This document shows positions 36,122 to 46,083 of a DNA stretch of 46,083 bases, in pieces. Position 1 is the first letter of the stretch, and every line of letters starts with the position of its first letter. The position numbers were made by a program, and so were the translations under genes. The notes beneath the pieces were generated by a model. That model worked only from the letters and a program-made list of their open reading frames with translations. It did not search any database and was not told the origin of the DNA. The stretch spans positions 16,413,325 to 16,459,407 of the forward strand of contig CM022677.1 of the NCBI GenBank assembly GCA_012295275.1, written 5' to 3'. Source of the DNA: Chrysomallon squamiferum (taxonomy: Eukaryota; Mollusca; Gastropoda; Neomphalida; Peltospiridae).

Positions 36122-46083
<9,962 letters not shown>

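Overview
The window is eukaryotic nuclear DNA: spliced exons with GT-AG borders, very AT-rich and microsatellite-dense intergenic sequence, relics of DNA transposons, and a 200-base N gap from assembly. The gene content (intronless GT11 fucosyltransferase copies in tandem, and a CED-1/MEGF-like EGF-repeat receptor) and the repeat style suggest a lophotrochozoan, most likely a mollusc. That assignment is an inference and is not proved here.

Layout. 1-~1020: a decayed Tc1-type transposon. ~1020-1690: a 29-bp minisatellite joined to a conserved repeat core, then a solitary pogo/Tigger terminus. ~2093-16080 and ~20462-34760: two copies of a ~14-kb block in direct orientation. Each block carries two loci for an alpha-1,2-fucosyltransferase-like (GT11) enzyme, all on the + strand. 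Block 1 has copy A (3' fragment, ~3696-4028) and copy B (9281-10470, one 1-nt deletion). Block 2 has copy D (22063-23114, 5'-truncated with stops and a frameshift) and copy E (28296-29483, intact, 395 aa). Extra flank modules without a gene (6470-6720, 25440-25680, 13945-14610) show that further units were gained and lost. A pogo/Tigger fragment lies at 32227-~32690. ~16084-17145 is an inverted duplicate of ~36855-37840.

36122-46083 (minus strand) holds the 3' part of a multi-EGF transmembrane receptor: seven EGF-coding exons (the most 5' one cut by the window edge), a membrane-spanning exon, a cytoplasmic exon with an NPxY motif, and a terminal coding exon followed by AATAAA. A second possible last exon lies at 37755-37948 and is partly made of the dispersed repeat core. 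It is duplicated across the N gap (38584-38769), probably an assembly false duplication.

How it fits together: the left three quarters is a birth-and-death cluster of a Golgi glycosyltransferase, with one intact member and a conserved candidate promoter/first exon per unit. The right quarter is an unrelated cell-surface receptor. The most novel points are the nested duplication of fucosyltransferase units, the degenerate 'AGGACTGCCAC' repeat array forming the leader of each unit, and the repeat-derived alternative last exon of the receptor gene.
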